Source: Bacillus sp. OV166 (GTDB lineage: Bacteria > Bacillota > Bacilli > Bacillales > Cytobacillaceae). From it: 64,000 nt of DNA. Under the pieces are notes generated by a model, which saw nothing but the letters and a program-made list of their open reading frames with translations, was not told the origin of the DNA and searched no databases. The stretch lies in contig NZ_FXWM01000001.1 in the NCBI RefSeq assembly GCF_900177675.1, positions 5,961,001 through 6,025,000 on the forward strand, in the 5' to 3' direction. Shown here piece by piece: positions 1 to 8,451 of this stretch. A program made the position numbers and the translations under genes. The first letter of the stretch is position 1; each line of letters starts with the position of its first letter.

Positions 1-481
1 GCATTTCAGCGAATTTCGCTTCTTCTTTCCAGTACGGAATAACGATATCATTCCATTGCCATTCTAAGACTTCTGCATATTCTGGAGGCCAAGAGCAGGT
101 CACCCAATTTGGAAACTTGGCACCCGGATGATCCCCTGGACATCCAGCAAAACCATTGATAACTGGTACCTCTAACTGTTCAGCCAGTAAAACCGTTTTT
201 CTCCATACATCATGCGCCTCTTTGGCAGCCTTTACATTAGGATGTAGAGGGTTGCCATGGCAGCTTAGTCCGCTGATTGTTAGTTCCCTGCTTTCAATCG
301 CCCGTCGGAACGATTTGATTTTATCTGGATTCCCTAACAATTCATCGGGATTACAATGACTATTCCCTGGATAGTTACCGGTTCCTAACTCAACGGCCTC
401 TACTCCTATTTGGGCTAATTTATCTAACATGGCTTCGAAAGGAAGATTTTGATATAGAACTGTAAACACACCTAGTTTCAT
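1..481 (-). CDS. Sugar phosphate isomerase/epimerase (xylose isomerase-like TIM barrel), 3' end cut by window edge
   Basis: The reading frame starts with ATG at 481 and stays open to base 1, so only the N-terminal half is present. It opens MKLGVF and carries the same HGNPLHPN and CSWPPEY segments as the complete paralogue at 20997-21968. Proteins of this AP-endonuclease-2/IolE-like family isomerise, epimerise or dehydrate sugars and cyclitols using a divalent metal. The ATG overlaps the TGA of the upstream dehydrogenase (ATGA), which indicates translational coupling. The substrate is unknown. Confidence 0.85.
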   Translation of the reverse strand, partial: MKLGVFTVLYQNLPFEAMLDKLAQIGVEAVELGTGNYPGNSHCNPDELLGNPDKIKSFRRAIESRELTISGLSCHGNPLHPNVKAAKEAHDVWRKTVLLAEQLEVPVINGFAGCPGDHPGAKFPNWVTCSWPPEYAEVLEWQWNDIVIPYWKEEAKFAEM

Positions 482-1656
482 ACTAAAGCCTCCTTATCCG
501 CACGAACCTTCACCCATTTTTGCTGTTCATGACTTTCCAGAATGGCATCCGTAATCGCCATTGAAGTATGACCGTCTTCAAATGTGGCGAAATTCGGTTT
601 ATCCTGGAGCGGATCTTTGCCTTCACGAATAAACGTATAAACATTGAACATCATATTTTTCAGAGCGTCCGGCCAGCCTTCATTATGTCCGCCAGGATGA
701 TGGATGGCTGATTTTGCTTCCGGTGAGAAGAGTGCTGGATCGGCAAGCAGGATTTCATTCGGCTTATCCCTGTGTCCCATCCATAATTTTTCAGGCTCTT
801 CTTGATTCCAGAAAGCAGAGCTTTTGCTGCCATTGATTTCAAAGCTTAGTCGGTTTTTCCGTCCTGCACTAACTTGGGAAACGGTAAATACTCCTCGTGA
901 GCCATCCTCGAAACGAACGAGTACGGATGCATAGTCTTCTGTATTGATTGGAACATCTTCATATTCCATATCTTCAGTTGTCTGTGCGCCAAAAGTAGCT
1001 ACGTTTCCTTTAGGCTTCTTTCTTACTGGAACAACAGTTGCTAAATCAGCAAATACTTCTACAATCTTTTTACCTGTTACAAATTGAACAGTATCACACC
1101 AATGGGAACCGATATCTGCTACAGCCCGTGATTTTCCGCCCACTTCCGGTGCTAAACGCCAGTTATAATCCGTCTCATACAATAACCAGTCCTGCAAGTA
1201 GCTTCCGTGTACCAAATTCACTTTCCCAAAGTCACCGTTAGCGATCTTCGCTCTTAGGTTTTGTACACTTGCATGCTGTCTGTAATTAAAGTTCACACCA
1301 TGTACGACACCCTGTTTTTGAGCTAAAGCCAATAATTCTGCTGATTCCTTGCTGTTCATCGCCAGTGGTTTTTCAGATACAACATGCTTACCTGCTAAAA
1401 TAATCTCTTTATTAATCGCAAAATGAAGATGGTTTGGTGTGCAATTGTGAATAACCTGAATTTCCGGATCCTGCAGCATTTCGCGGTAGTCGCCGTAGGC
1501 CTTTGGAATACCAAGCTCGGCTGCCTTTTTTTCAGCCATTTCTTGACTAGATTCAGCCAATCCTGCTACTTCCACAAATCCAAGTCTTCTGATTGCTTCA
1601 ATGTGTGTAGGTCCAATAAAACCTGTACCTATGATTCCTACTTTTATTTTTTTCAT
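478..1656 (-). CDS. Gfo/Idh/MocA family NAD(P)-dependent oxidoreductase, copy 1
   Basis: This 392-residue protein has the N-terminal Rossmann motif GIIGTGFIG (about residues 7-15) and the family EKP motif in SEKPLAMN (about residues 95-102). A C-terminal alpha/beta substrate domain follows. The family oxidises or reduces sugars, inositols and related polyols in the cytoplasm. It is nearly collinear with, and very similar to, the protein at 21965-23143, and each copy is followed by an overlapping TIM-barrel isomerase gene, so the pair was duplicated as a unit. Three LacI-type palindromes lie upstream at 1722-1928. The substrate cannot be read from sequence. Confidence 0.9.
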   Translation of the reverse strand: MKKIKVGIIGTGFIGPTHIEAIRRLGFVEVAGLAESSQEMAEKKAAELGIPKAYGDYREMLQDPEIQVIHNCTPNHLHFAINKEIILAGKHVVSEKPLAMNSKESAELLALAQKQGVVHGVNFNYRQHASVQNLRAKIANGDFGKVNLVHGSYLQDWLLYETDYNWRLAPEVGGKSRAVADIGSHWCDTVQFVTGKKIVEVFADLATVVPVRKKPKGNVATFGAQTTEDMEYEDVPINTEDYASVLVRFEDGSRGVFTVSQVSAGRKNRLSFEINGSKSSAFWNQEEPEKLWMGHRDKPNEILLADPALFSPEAKSAIHHPGGHNEGWPDALKNMMFNVYTFIREGKDPLQDKPNFATFEDGHTSMAITDAILESHEQQKWVKVRADKEALV

Positions 1657-1721
1657 CTTAACTCATCCTCCAAATATTAATTTTTTTAGAGCCGGGTAAC
1701 GAGTAGAACGCAATATATAAA

Positions 1722-1735
1722 TGCAATCGATTACA
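1722..1735. promoter_or_regulatory. Candidate LacI-family operator
   Basis: TGCAATCGATTACA is one base off the perfect palindrome TGTAATCGATTACA. It lies 66 bases upstream of the copy 1 dehydrogenase start and is the nearest of three such boxes. Confidence 0.55.
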
Positions 1736-1828
1736 CTTAATATCAAAATAGAAATGAATTAGAATGAATAGAGATATTGAAATTAGTGTAATATTCATAA
1801 TGAAAATTTAGTAATCGAACCTCAAAAT

Positions 1829-1842
1829 GTAATGGATTACAT
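1829..1842. promoter_or_regulatory. Candidate LacI-family operator
   Basis: TGTAATGGATTACA has both palindromic half-sites TGTAAT/ATTACA. It is the middle box of three upstream of the dehydrogenase gene. Confidence 0.6.
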
Positions 1843-1914
1843 TTTGGTCGAAAAAAAATTTCTATTTGTTATTGAGCAAATATGAATTTTTTCTCTTTTT
1901 TTCGACACCCTTAT

Positions 1915-1928
1915 TGTAATCGATTACA
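1915..1928. promoter_or_regulatory. Candidate LacI-family operator (perfect palindrome)
   Basis: TGTAATCGATTACA is a perfect 14-base palindrome identical to those at 3151 and 18714. It also satisfies the degenerate cre pattern TGWAANCGNTNWCA, so CcpA binding is an alternative reading. Confidence 0.65.
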
Positions 1929-2013
1929 GAATATAATTCAATATTTTTTTTAACTTCCCTGATTCTTTTTTGTAAGTAGGCATCAAAATCGTTCCCCATA
2001 CTGTAATAAACCA

Positions 2014-2060
2014 GCAAAAGGGAGCAATCCCTTTTCAAGAATTACTCCCTTTTGCTTTTC
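2014..2060. terminator. Stem-loop, possible terminator
   Basis: The arms GCAAAAGGGAG (2014-2024) and CTCCCTTTTGC (2045-2055) pair perfectly around a 20-base loop and are followed by TTTTC on the plus strand. It lies between the lacI gene end and the three operators. The T-run is short, so a structural or REP role is possible. Confidence 0.4.
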
Positions 2061-2087
2061 ATATAAATCTTTATTTTTTTAGCTTCT

Positions 2088-2127
2088 AACAAAAAAGAAA
2101 GAACTACCCTTCTATGGTAAGTTCTTT
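2088..2127 (-). terminator. Terminator of the lacI-type gene
   Basis: On the minus strand AAAGAACTTACC pairs with GGTAGTTCTTT and is followed by CTTTTTTG. The hairpin overlaps the last codons of the regulator gene. Confidence 0.65.
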
Positions 2128-3114
2128 ACATGAATCACGGACTATCAGTTTATCAGGAAGAATAAATTGATATTTATTATCTAATTCTTCATTATTAATT
2201 ATTCTTAGCAGTAAATGCATCGCTTTTTGACCCATATCGAACGTTGGCTGGGCAATCGTTGTTAGGGCAGGTTCAAAGATAGATGCAAATTTAATATCAT
2301 CAAAGCCAACAACAGATAAATCTTCAGGAACTCTAACACCTTTTGATTTAGCGGCTTTAACTACACCCATTGCCATTTCATCATTTCCGGCAAAAATGGC
2401 TGTAGGAGGTTCCTCAAGTGACAAAAATTTCATCATTAAATTAAATCCACTTTCAAAAGAAAATTCGCCTTCTTGTACCAAACTTGGATCAACGGATAGG
2501 CCGTGTTTTGCCATCGCTTGATGAAATCCCTTACATCGGTCTCGGCCAACTACTACATTCAAGGGTCCGCAGATATGTCCTATTCTCTTGTGATTTAAGC
2601 TAATTAAATATTCTGTTGCTTTTCTTGCACTGCTAACATTATCAATTGAAACAGTAGGCAGCTGGGAGCCCTCATAGTATTCACATGCCAATACCACAGG
2701 GTAATCCTGGGATAATTCCTCTAATATCTTTTGATCTGTCCTTGCTGTTAATAAAATCAAACCATCTGCTTTTTTCTGACCTAAAATAGTCAAATAACTG
2801 GCTTCACTTTCCACAACGTTTCGAGCATCTCCAAGAAGCACCTGATATCCTTTTTCTATTGCAACCGATTCAATTCCGCGCAGAACCGCAGAAAAAAAAG
2901 TATTGGTTATGTCAGGAACAACAACAAGAATAGTTTTTGTTTCAGATCTTCTCAATTGTCTTGCCAGCATATTTGGTTGATAATTTAAATTCTTTATTGC
3001 TTCCAAGACCTTTTCAGCTGTTTCTTTTTTTACAGTCCCTGCATTACTTATCACTCGGGATACTGTGGCTGTTGAAACATTTGCCATTCTTGCAACATCT
3101 GCAATTCTTACCAT
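2104..3114 (-). CDS. LacI/GalR family transcriptional regulator, copy 1
   Basis: This 336-residue protein has a LacI-type helix-turn-helix at residues 3-25 (DVARMANVSTATVSRVIS), a hinge with NYQPNMLARQL, and a periplasmic-binding-protein-like effector domain (about residues 60-330). Such regulators bind palindromic operators as dimers and respond to a sugar-like effector. It is a clear paralogue of the regulator at 27249-28244, with the HTH recognition region almost unchanged, so both probably read the same operator. A perfect TGTAATCGATTACA lies 37 bases upstream of its own start, which suggests autoregulation. Confidence 0.93.
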   Translation of the reverse strand: MVRIADVARMANVSTATVSRVISNAGTVKKETAEKVLEAIKNLNYQPNMLARQLRRSETKTILVVVPDITNTFFSAVLRGIESVAIEKGYQVLLGDARNVVESEASYLTILGQKKADGLILLTARTDQKILEELSQDYPVVLACEYYEGSQLPTVSIDNVSSARKATEYLISLNHKRIGHICGPLNVVVGRDRCKGFHQAMAKHGLSVDPSLVQEGEFSFESGFNLMMKFLSLEEPPTAIFAGNDEMAMGVVKAAKSKGVRVPEDLSVVGFDDIKFASIFEPALTTIAQPTFDMGQKAMHLLLRIINNEELDNKYQFILPDKLIVRDSCKELTIEG

Positions 3115-3150
3115 GAATTTCTTTCCCTTTCAGTGTTTCTTTTACATCAT

Positions 3151-3164
3151 TGTAATCGATTACA
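3151..3164. promoter_or_regulatory. LacI-type operator before the copy 1 regulator
   Basis: Perfect palindrome TGTAATCGATTACA between the regulator start and its upstream region. It is placed for autoregulation. Confidence 0.65.
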
Positions 3165-3306
3165 TAGAGAAATACAATGATTTTACGTAAATCAACAAAA
3201 TATAATTTCCGCGAAATTCTAATCTTTCTTGAATTACTTTCTTATAAAAAGAGAAAAATATTCGGTAAACGTATGATGTATGAGATAAACAGGAGATGCT
3301 TCTTGC

Positions 3307-3546
3307 ATGAAAATATTGGTTCTTTTTTTCTTGGTCTTTTTCTTAAGTACGGCTATTGCAATCATGATGGATTTGATGATGGGAATGAGTCTTATTATGT
3401 CTATAACAAATTTGAAGAACCCGTTTTGGGTTATGACCCTTCCGGAATACGTTATCTTGTTCATCATGCTATCAATAATGTTTATTCCATCCATGTTTTC
3501 TTTCTTTAAACAAAGGAAACAAACACAAACGCGTAAAAAATTTTAG
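3307..3546 (+). CDS. Small two-helix membrane protein next to the ger operon
   Basis: This 79-residue protein begins MKILVLFFLVFFLST, has two hydrophobic segments (about residues 3-30 and 43-66) and a basic C-terminal tail. An AGGAGATG ribosome binding site precedes the ATG by about 8 bases, which favours this frame over overlapping ones. It converges on the 3' end of the gerB-type gene with only 4 bases between stops. Germinant-receptor D subunits are small two-helix membrane proteins encoded near ger operons. The size and position fit, but I cannot confirm family membership. Confidence 0.6.
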   Translation: MKILVLFFLVFFLSTAIAIMMDLMMGMSLIMSITNLKNPFWVMTLPEYVILFIMLSIMFIPSMFSFFKQRKQTQTRKKF

Positions 3547-3550
3547 CTGA

Positions 3551-4672
3551 TTACTGTTGGTCCTCAGATGAATTGGAACGGTAAAGGCCCAATCGTTTAC
3601 GAATCAAATGGACCACTAGAAGAAGAACGGGAATGACGACAGAAAAAAGGGGCAAGAGAAACTTCACAACAAGTTTCCCTTCTTCATTGTGTTCTAACAA
3701 ATCACTCGCTATCATCATCGAGAGGAAAAGAATAATAATTCCAAAAGGTACTACCATCTTTTGCTTTGTCTGCACCTTGAATAAATCCGATGCCGCGATT
3801 ACGGCGGCATAACAATAGATCGATGCCTTGAAAAAAACACCGATAATCAGAGTGAGTATGGCAATCACGTCTACTCGCTGCAGGAAATCTGCTATGTTCA
3901 CATAAATCATCGTGGAATACAAAGGAAAAGTGGTCCGGCTATATATTTTTGTCCCTAGAACAGAGATTTCAATTGCATGCGTGATACTTAATACGATGGC
4001 GCTGAACATTAAGGCCTTCACACCTGTCTTCCTTCCCGCTTGGAGTTTATTTAGATAGGGAAAAATCGTGGTAAAACAAATCATTTCACCAAATGGAAAC
4101 ATGAATATATAGGGGTATGCTGCCGTTAAAACGGGTTTCCACCCTTTTCCTAGCACAGGAAGCAGATTATTAACATCAATGATGCCGGAAAATAGCACCA
4201 GGACATGGCCTAAAACACCTAAAACAATCAGAATCATCAGGTAGATTTCCGCCATTCTGGCCAACACTTCTATACCCTTATGTAAGACATAAACAATCGA
4301 AATAATCATTAAGGCAACGACCGCAAATAATGGCGTTTGGTCATACGCGGCGGTTACCAATAAATCACCAGCTTCCCGCAAATCTCTGGCAGCGATATAA
4401 AGGAAAAAAGGAACATATAAAAAGCTCAAGGGCCATCCGATATATTTGCCAAGAATTTTCCGGGCATACCCGCTTAACGGCAGATCAGGATATTGACGAA
4501 AAAAATAATCGTAAACGAGAAATAACAGAATGCCCCCAATCGAAGCAAGCAATATCGACAGCCAGACGCTTTGCTGTGCCGTAAAACCTATTGGAATAAC
4601 AATTGCAGTTCCCATTTCAAACAACACTATCAAGGCAAACAATTGTCTTAAGCTGATTCTTTCTTTTCCCAT
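3551..4672 (-). CDS. Spore germination protein, GerAB/GerKB-type permease subunit
   Basis: This 373-residue protein is almost entirely hydrophobic, with about ten predicted membrane helices. It opens with the family-typical segment MGKERISLRQLFALIV. GerB subunits belong to the amino-acid/polyamine/organocation transporter superfamily, sit in the inner spore membrane, and bind the germinant. It is the last gene of a gerA-gerC-gerB operon and follows gerC by 36 bases. The A-C-B order matches the gerK operon of B. subtilis. The germinant is unknown. Confidence 0.93.
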   Translation of the reverse strand: MGKERISLRQLFALIVLFEMGTAIVIPIGFTAQQSVWLSILLASIGGILLFLVYDYFFRQYPDLPLSGYARKILGKYIGWPLSFLYVPFFLYIAARDLREAGDLLVTAAYDQTPLFAVVALMIISIVYVLHKGIEVLARMAEIYLMILIVLGVLGHVLVLFSGIIDVNNLLPVLGKGWKPVLTAAYPYIFMFPFGEMICFTTIFPYLNKLQAGRKTGVKALMFSAIVLSITHAIEISVLGTKIYSRTTFPLYSTMIYVNIADFLQRVDVIAILTLIIGVFFKASIYCYAAVIAASDLFKVQTKQKMVVPFGIIILFLSMMIASDLLEHNEEGKLVVKFLLPLFSVVIPVLLLVVHLIRKRLGLYRSNSSEDQQ

Positions 4673-4708
4673 GTTTACCTAATCCACCCTTCTCTGTGAC
4701 CACTAGTT

Positions 4709-5920
4709 CTATTTTAGTTCTAAAGGGTTGGTCCGCTTCCCTGGAAGCCGGATGAAAGCATCCACCTTGACATCTACCCTGCTTTCAGCAAACGCCTTGT
4801 CCCATTCTTTCTTCATCTTCTCCCACTCTTTCGGGTTTGCCCGATTCACGGCTTCACCGAAGCCAAAGATATCGCTTTTCTCACTCTGAGCGACTTTCAC
4901 AGTCTCCATAACTTGTTTCTTTGTTTCCCTTACCCATTCTTGTTCCAGTTTCGTGATTTCCTCTTTCTTCGTCAAATCAATTGAGCATTCCACCTCACCT
5001 ACATACCCTTCTTGCCGTATATAGATATGGATAATGGGTTTCCCGGCTAGTACTTCCGCGGTAACACCAGTTTTTGCTCGAACAATTTCAATGCTAATGG
5101 CCTCTTTTTCATCTTTACAATCAGTAGTAATACTGCTGCTCTCTATTTTATTTTGAATCCATAAGAGACCGCGTACCTTATCTCCATCCAGCCATCTCCT
5201 TAACTTTCCCTCCTTGAAAAGGGCAACCCCTTTGATCTCTGCCGAGGCCGCCATGTCAGTCTGTTCCAAATTGGAATTCTTTTTTCCTTCTTCCAGGTCT
5301 CCGACAATTTTTACCCCGCTGATAATCGGCTCTCTTCCCTCGCTTTCCAACGCTTTTACCACATCAATTATTTCGATATTAACGTTTTCTGCCCATATTT
5401 TTTCTGCTAACTCATTTTGTTTAGCAATACCATTTGCCGGAATTTTTTCCACTGGAGTAAGGATTTTCAACATAGTTCCCGCTTTAACGTCTCTCGTTAC
5501 AAGTACCTTTGTAGTCATACGAGTTTCTGGATTCCTTTCGAAGAAATCAAATAAATCCTGGATTCCTTCCTTTGCGATTGTCTCTCCAATGATCAGCAGC
5601 TGTAAATGTGCAAAAAAAAGCTGCCGCGGCACTTTTTGCGATGTTTTTCGAACCGCTTTGAATATGGTTTTTTCGGTTCCAGAAAAGACTGTAACTGGTG
5701 TAGTATTTCCACCTGACCCTCCACCTGTTGCTCCTGTTGCGACAGCCCCCGGATTGACCACCTGGAAAGTTACCCGATATTCACCTGTTTCTTCGACTTT
5801 GTCTATCCCCATTGCCATAACAATGGCCATCTCGTTCAGTTCTCTTTTGTTCCAGCAGCCTGTCAAAAGAGACACCATCCACAAAAGCAAGAAGGTTTGA
5901 ATTATCCATTTAACTTTCAT
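4709..5920 (-). CDS. Spore germination lipoprotein, GerAC/GerKC-type
   Basis: This 403-residue protein has a signal peptide ending in the lipobox LLTGC (Cys22), followed by WNKRELNEMAIV, a hallmark of the GerC family. GerC is a diacylglycerol-modified lipoprotein on the outer face of the inner spore membrane and part of the germinant receptor. The start overlaps the gerA 3' end by 11 bases, with the ribosome binding site AAAGGGA inside gerA. This indicates coupled translation. Confidence 0.93.
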   Translation of the reverse strand: MKVKWIIQTFLLLWMVSLLTGCWNKRELNEMAIVMAMGIDKVEETGEYRVTFQVVNPGAVATGATGGGSGGNTTPVTVFSGTEKTIFKAVRKTSQKVPRQLFFAHLQLLIIGETIAKEGIQDLFDFFERNPETRMTTKVLVTRDVKAGTMLKILTPVEKIPANGIAKQNELAEKIWAENVNIEIIDVVKALESEGREPIISGVKIVGDLEEGKKNSNLEQTDMAASAEIKGVALFKEGKLRRWLDGDKVRGLLWIQNKIESSSITTDCKDEKEAISIEIVRAKTGVTAEVLAGKPIIHIYIRQEGYVGEVECSIDLTKKEEITKLEQEWVRETKKQVMETVKVAQSEKSDIFGFGEAVNRANPKEWEKMKKEWDKAFAESRVDVKVDAFIRLPGKRTNPLELK

Positions 5921-7523
5921 CTGTATTCCCTTTCTTTTGCTTAGGAGGTGAAGGCTGCAAATTGGGCTCCATTCGTGTTATTTTTTTTTGACTAACCAAT
6001 CGAGGACGAGTAATGAGTGACCAAAAGGGAAGACGCAGTAAGGTGTCCTTCTGATCCGCAGGAATAAACGGAGCCATAGGAGCCATATAAGGCATCCCAA
6101 AAGAACGCAGGCTGCACAAGTGAGCGATCATAATCATGTTGATGATTGCAATCCCATAAAAACCGTACGTCGCCGCGCAAATCGTGAGCAAAAATCGGAG
6201 CAGACGCACGGAAATCGCCATATTGAAAGTTGGAGTGGAAAAACTGGCAATCCCCGTAATAGCGACCACGATCACCATCGCTGAAGATACGATACCCGCT
6301 TGCACTGCCGCCTGTCCCAAAACAAGTGCCCCAACGATGGATACCGCTTGACCGATTGCACGCGGCATACGAACACCGGCCTCGCGCAATATCTCAAAAC
6401 TGACCTCCATTAATAAAGCCTCGACAAATGCAGGGAAAGGCACACCCTCCCGTTGCGCAGATAAACTTATTAATAGAGGAGTGGGAATCATTTCCTGATG
6501 AAACGTAATGGCCGCGACAAAAACGGAAGGCCCAAATAATGCAATAAAAAACGCCAGAAATCTAAGTAAGCGAACCGCTGATGCTATATCATAACGTTGA
6601 TAATAATCTTCCGAAGACTGGAAGAACATAAAAAACGTAGTCGGGGCGATGAGGACAAAGGGTGTTCCGTCCACAAAAATGGCGATTCGGCCTTCCAATA
6701 AATTTGCAGCAACACTATCTGGGCGCTCCGTATTGTAAACAGTTGGAAATGGGCTAAATGGTTGGTCCTGAATCAAATCTTCAATATAACCCGATTCCAA
6801 TACGCCATCAATTTCAATATCATTTAGCCTTTGTTTTACCTCTTGCACTAGTTTATCGTTAGCGATTCCTTTGATATACATGAATGCTACGTCTGTTTGT
6901 GTAACATCGCCGATTTTCATGGTCTCCAGCCATAGATTAGGACTTTTAATTCGACGACGAACGAGGGATACATTGGTCCCTATGGACTCCGTAAAACCAT
7001 CCTTAGGACCGCGGATGACCACTTGTGAAGATGGTTCCTCAACCCCTCTCGATTCCCCGCCTCTCGTGCTGCCACTAATAGCTTCCGCCCAACCTTCAAT
7101 TAAGATAATCGTATCACCGGACAAAATGGATAACATTAATCCATTCCAATCCTTGATTACCTTTACCGTTCCGATCGTCAAAGCTTTATCCTTAATAACA
7201 TCAAAGACATTTTTATCCGATACCGTGCTTTTGGAAGTCCCTTGAGAGATATCAACCATCAAGGAACGCATGACAAAATCATCGACTAACTTCTGGTCAA
7301 CCAAATTGTCGATAAAAACTGCAGCCGCTTGTAATTGCAGGCCTCCAATCTCAAATTCACGGATAACAACATCAGGACTGTTTCCAACCTCCGTCCTAAT
7401 ATGTTGAAGGTTGTCTTTTAAATTCCGATGAAGGAAACTACTGCCATTTTCCTTTAAAATTTCTTTATTTATGCTTAGTTTTTTCGCTTCCTTTTTTTTA
7501 TCAAATACACGCCTAAAGGACAT
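5910..7523 (-). CDS. Spore germination protein, GerAA/GerKA-type subunit
   Basis: This 537-residue protein has a large hydrophilic N-terminal half (about residues 1-290), several membrane helices (about 290-455) and a hydrophilic tail. Family-typical segments include LEGRIAIFVDGTPF, FQSSEDYYQRYD and SFGMPYMAPMAPF. GerA proteins form the oligomeric core of the inner-membrane germinant receptor. AGAGGTGGGA precedes the ATG. It is the first gene of the operon, and the tail contains lysine/proline-rich sequence before the gerC overlap. Confidence 0.94.
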   Translation of the reverse strand: MSFRRVFDKKKEAKKLSINKEILKENGSSFLHRNLKDNLQHIRTEVGNSPDVVIREFEIGGLQLQAAAVFIDNLVDQKLVDDFVMRSLMVDISQGTSKSTVSDKNVFDVIKDKALTIGTVKVIKDWNGLMLSILSGDTIILIEGWAEAISGSTRGGESRGVEEPSSQVVIRGPKDGFTESIGTNVSLVRRRIKSPNLWLETMKIGDVTQTDVAFMYIKGIANDKLVQEVKQRLNDIEIDGVLESGYIEDLIQDQPFSPFPTVYNTERPDSVAANLLEGRIAIFVDGTPFVLIAPTTFFMFFQSSEDYYQRYDIASAVRLLRFLAFFIALFGPSVFVAAITFHQEMIPTPLLISLSAQREGVPFPAFVEALLMEVSFEILREAGVRMPRAIGQAVSIVGALVLGQAAVQAGIVSSAMVIVVAITGIASFSTPTFNMAISVRLLRFLLTICAATYGFYGIAIINMIMIAHLCSLRSFGMPYMAPMAPFIPADQKDTLLRLPFWSLITRPRLVSQKKITRMEPNLQPSPPKQKKGNTDES

Positions 7524-7648
7524 ATTTATCCCACCTCTATATAGGACATTTATTCACAGTTAAACTTGTTTTTATACACTTATGAAGCTACTCCAAACAA
7601 ATAATACTTGGAATAGAAAAAGCCCCTTGTTAGAGAAAGGCGTTTTGT

Positions 7649-7729
7649 ATGGGATGTTTACTTTTGATTATTTTTTTAGCATTTTTATTTTGCGCTCCAG
7701 TATGGTTTATGTCTTCTCTATTAAGTTAA
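7649..7729 (+). CDS. Possible 26-residue hydrophobic peptide
   Basis: An ATG at 7649 opens a 26-codon frame, MGCLLLIIFLAFLFCAPVWF followed by MSSLLS, which forms a single hydrophobic helix with a turn. A modest AGAAAGG lies 8-10 bases upstream. It lies upstream of, and divergent from, the ger operon. With no comparison available it may be chance. Confidence 0.3.
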   Translation: MGCLLLIIFLAFLFCAPVWFMSSLLS

Positions 7730-7798
7730 AATTTTACTCCACCAATGATGATAGAAACAGAAAATAGCGTTCATTTATTCAATTAAAAACAACATATA

Positions 7799-7903
7799 TT
7801 GTGGGACAAAACAAAGGATACTAATCAGCTGGTTAACTCACTAACTCCCGATCAAATTGCAGCGGAAATGGCAGAGGGGCGACTTTCTTTTCGGGACGTG
7901 TGA
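7799..7903 (+). pseudogene. Short coding-like frame, possible gene remnant
   Basis: The frame starting TTG at 7799 encodes 34 residues ending NSLTPDQIAAEMAEGRLSFR-DV and then TGA. The composition looks protein-like rather than random for an AT-rich spacer. No ATG and no convincing ribosome binding site are present. It could be a fragment of a lost gene or a very small gene. Confidence 0.25.
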
Positions 7904-8337
7904 GTGTGGAAAAAATATAGAATGTTTGGAGGGGTTCTGGGTACTTTTGATGGGTTCTGGCTCCGAATTCTCCTTCTAGCCGATTTTATTAAAAGAAATA
8001 TAAAAAACCGCCAGAAATGTTATGAACACCGCCCTGTCAAAGCAGTAAACCGGATAAGATTATAACAGTTTTGTTATGGAAGGCTTGAAATAATAGGCTA
8101 AAGTTTCCACTTAATAAAATTTTAAAACGAATAAAATAGTGGCAGAATATTAGATTTTCCGCTACCCTGCCACCAAATCACCACCAGTGTACTACACTTC
8201 ACATGTCTGGACTGCTGATTGCAGAAAAATAAAATACTTGGAAGGATGTAGACTTGTTCATCTTATTATACTTTTAATCTAATGAGCGTATTTTTTATGT
8301 TTTAAATTTATATATAAAGGAAAAAACACAAAATAAA
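7904..8337. other. Gene-free spacer
   Basis: AT-rich sequence between the ger operon promoter side and the sugar-binding-protein gene. I see no convincing gene or RNA here beyond short weak hairpins. Confidence 0.5.
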
Positions 8338-8378
8338 ATAATACCTAAGAAAGCCGAATAATTCAACTTTTCTTAGGT
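8338..8378 (-). terminator. Probable terminator downstream of the 8452-9651 gene
   Basis: The minus strand carries ACCTAAGAAAA and TTTCTTAGGT as hairpin arms, followed by ATTATTTTATTTT. Confidence 0.5.
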
Positions 8379-8451
8379 ACTTTCTGGCAAACAGGTCTCA
8401 ATCAGTTTTGAAGTTAGAGGATGCCGTCCTGGCCTATAAGTACACTTCTAC

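Noticed and set aside
3177..3509. 110-codon plus-strand frame overlapping the small membrane protein gene
   Set aside because: It lacks a ribosome binding site, and the 3307-3546 frame has a strong one and clear membrane helices.
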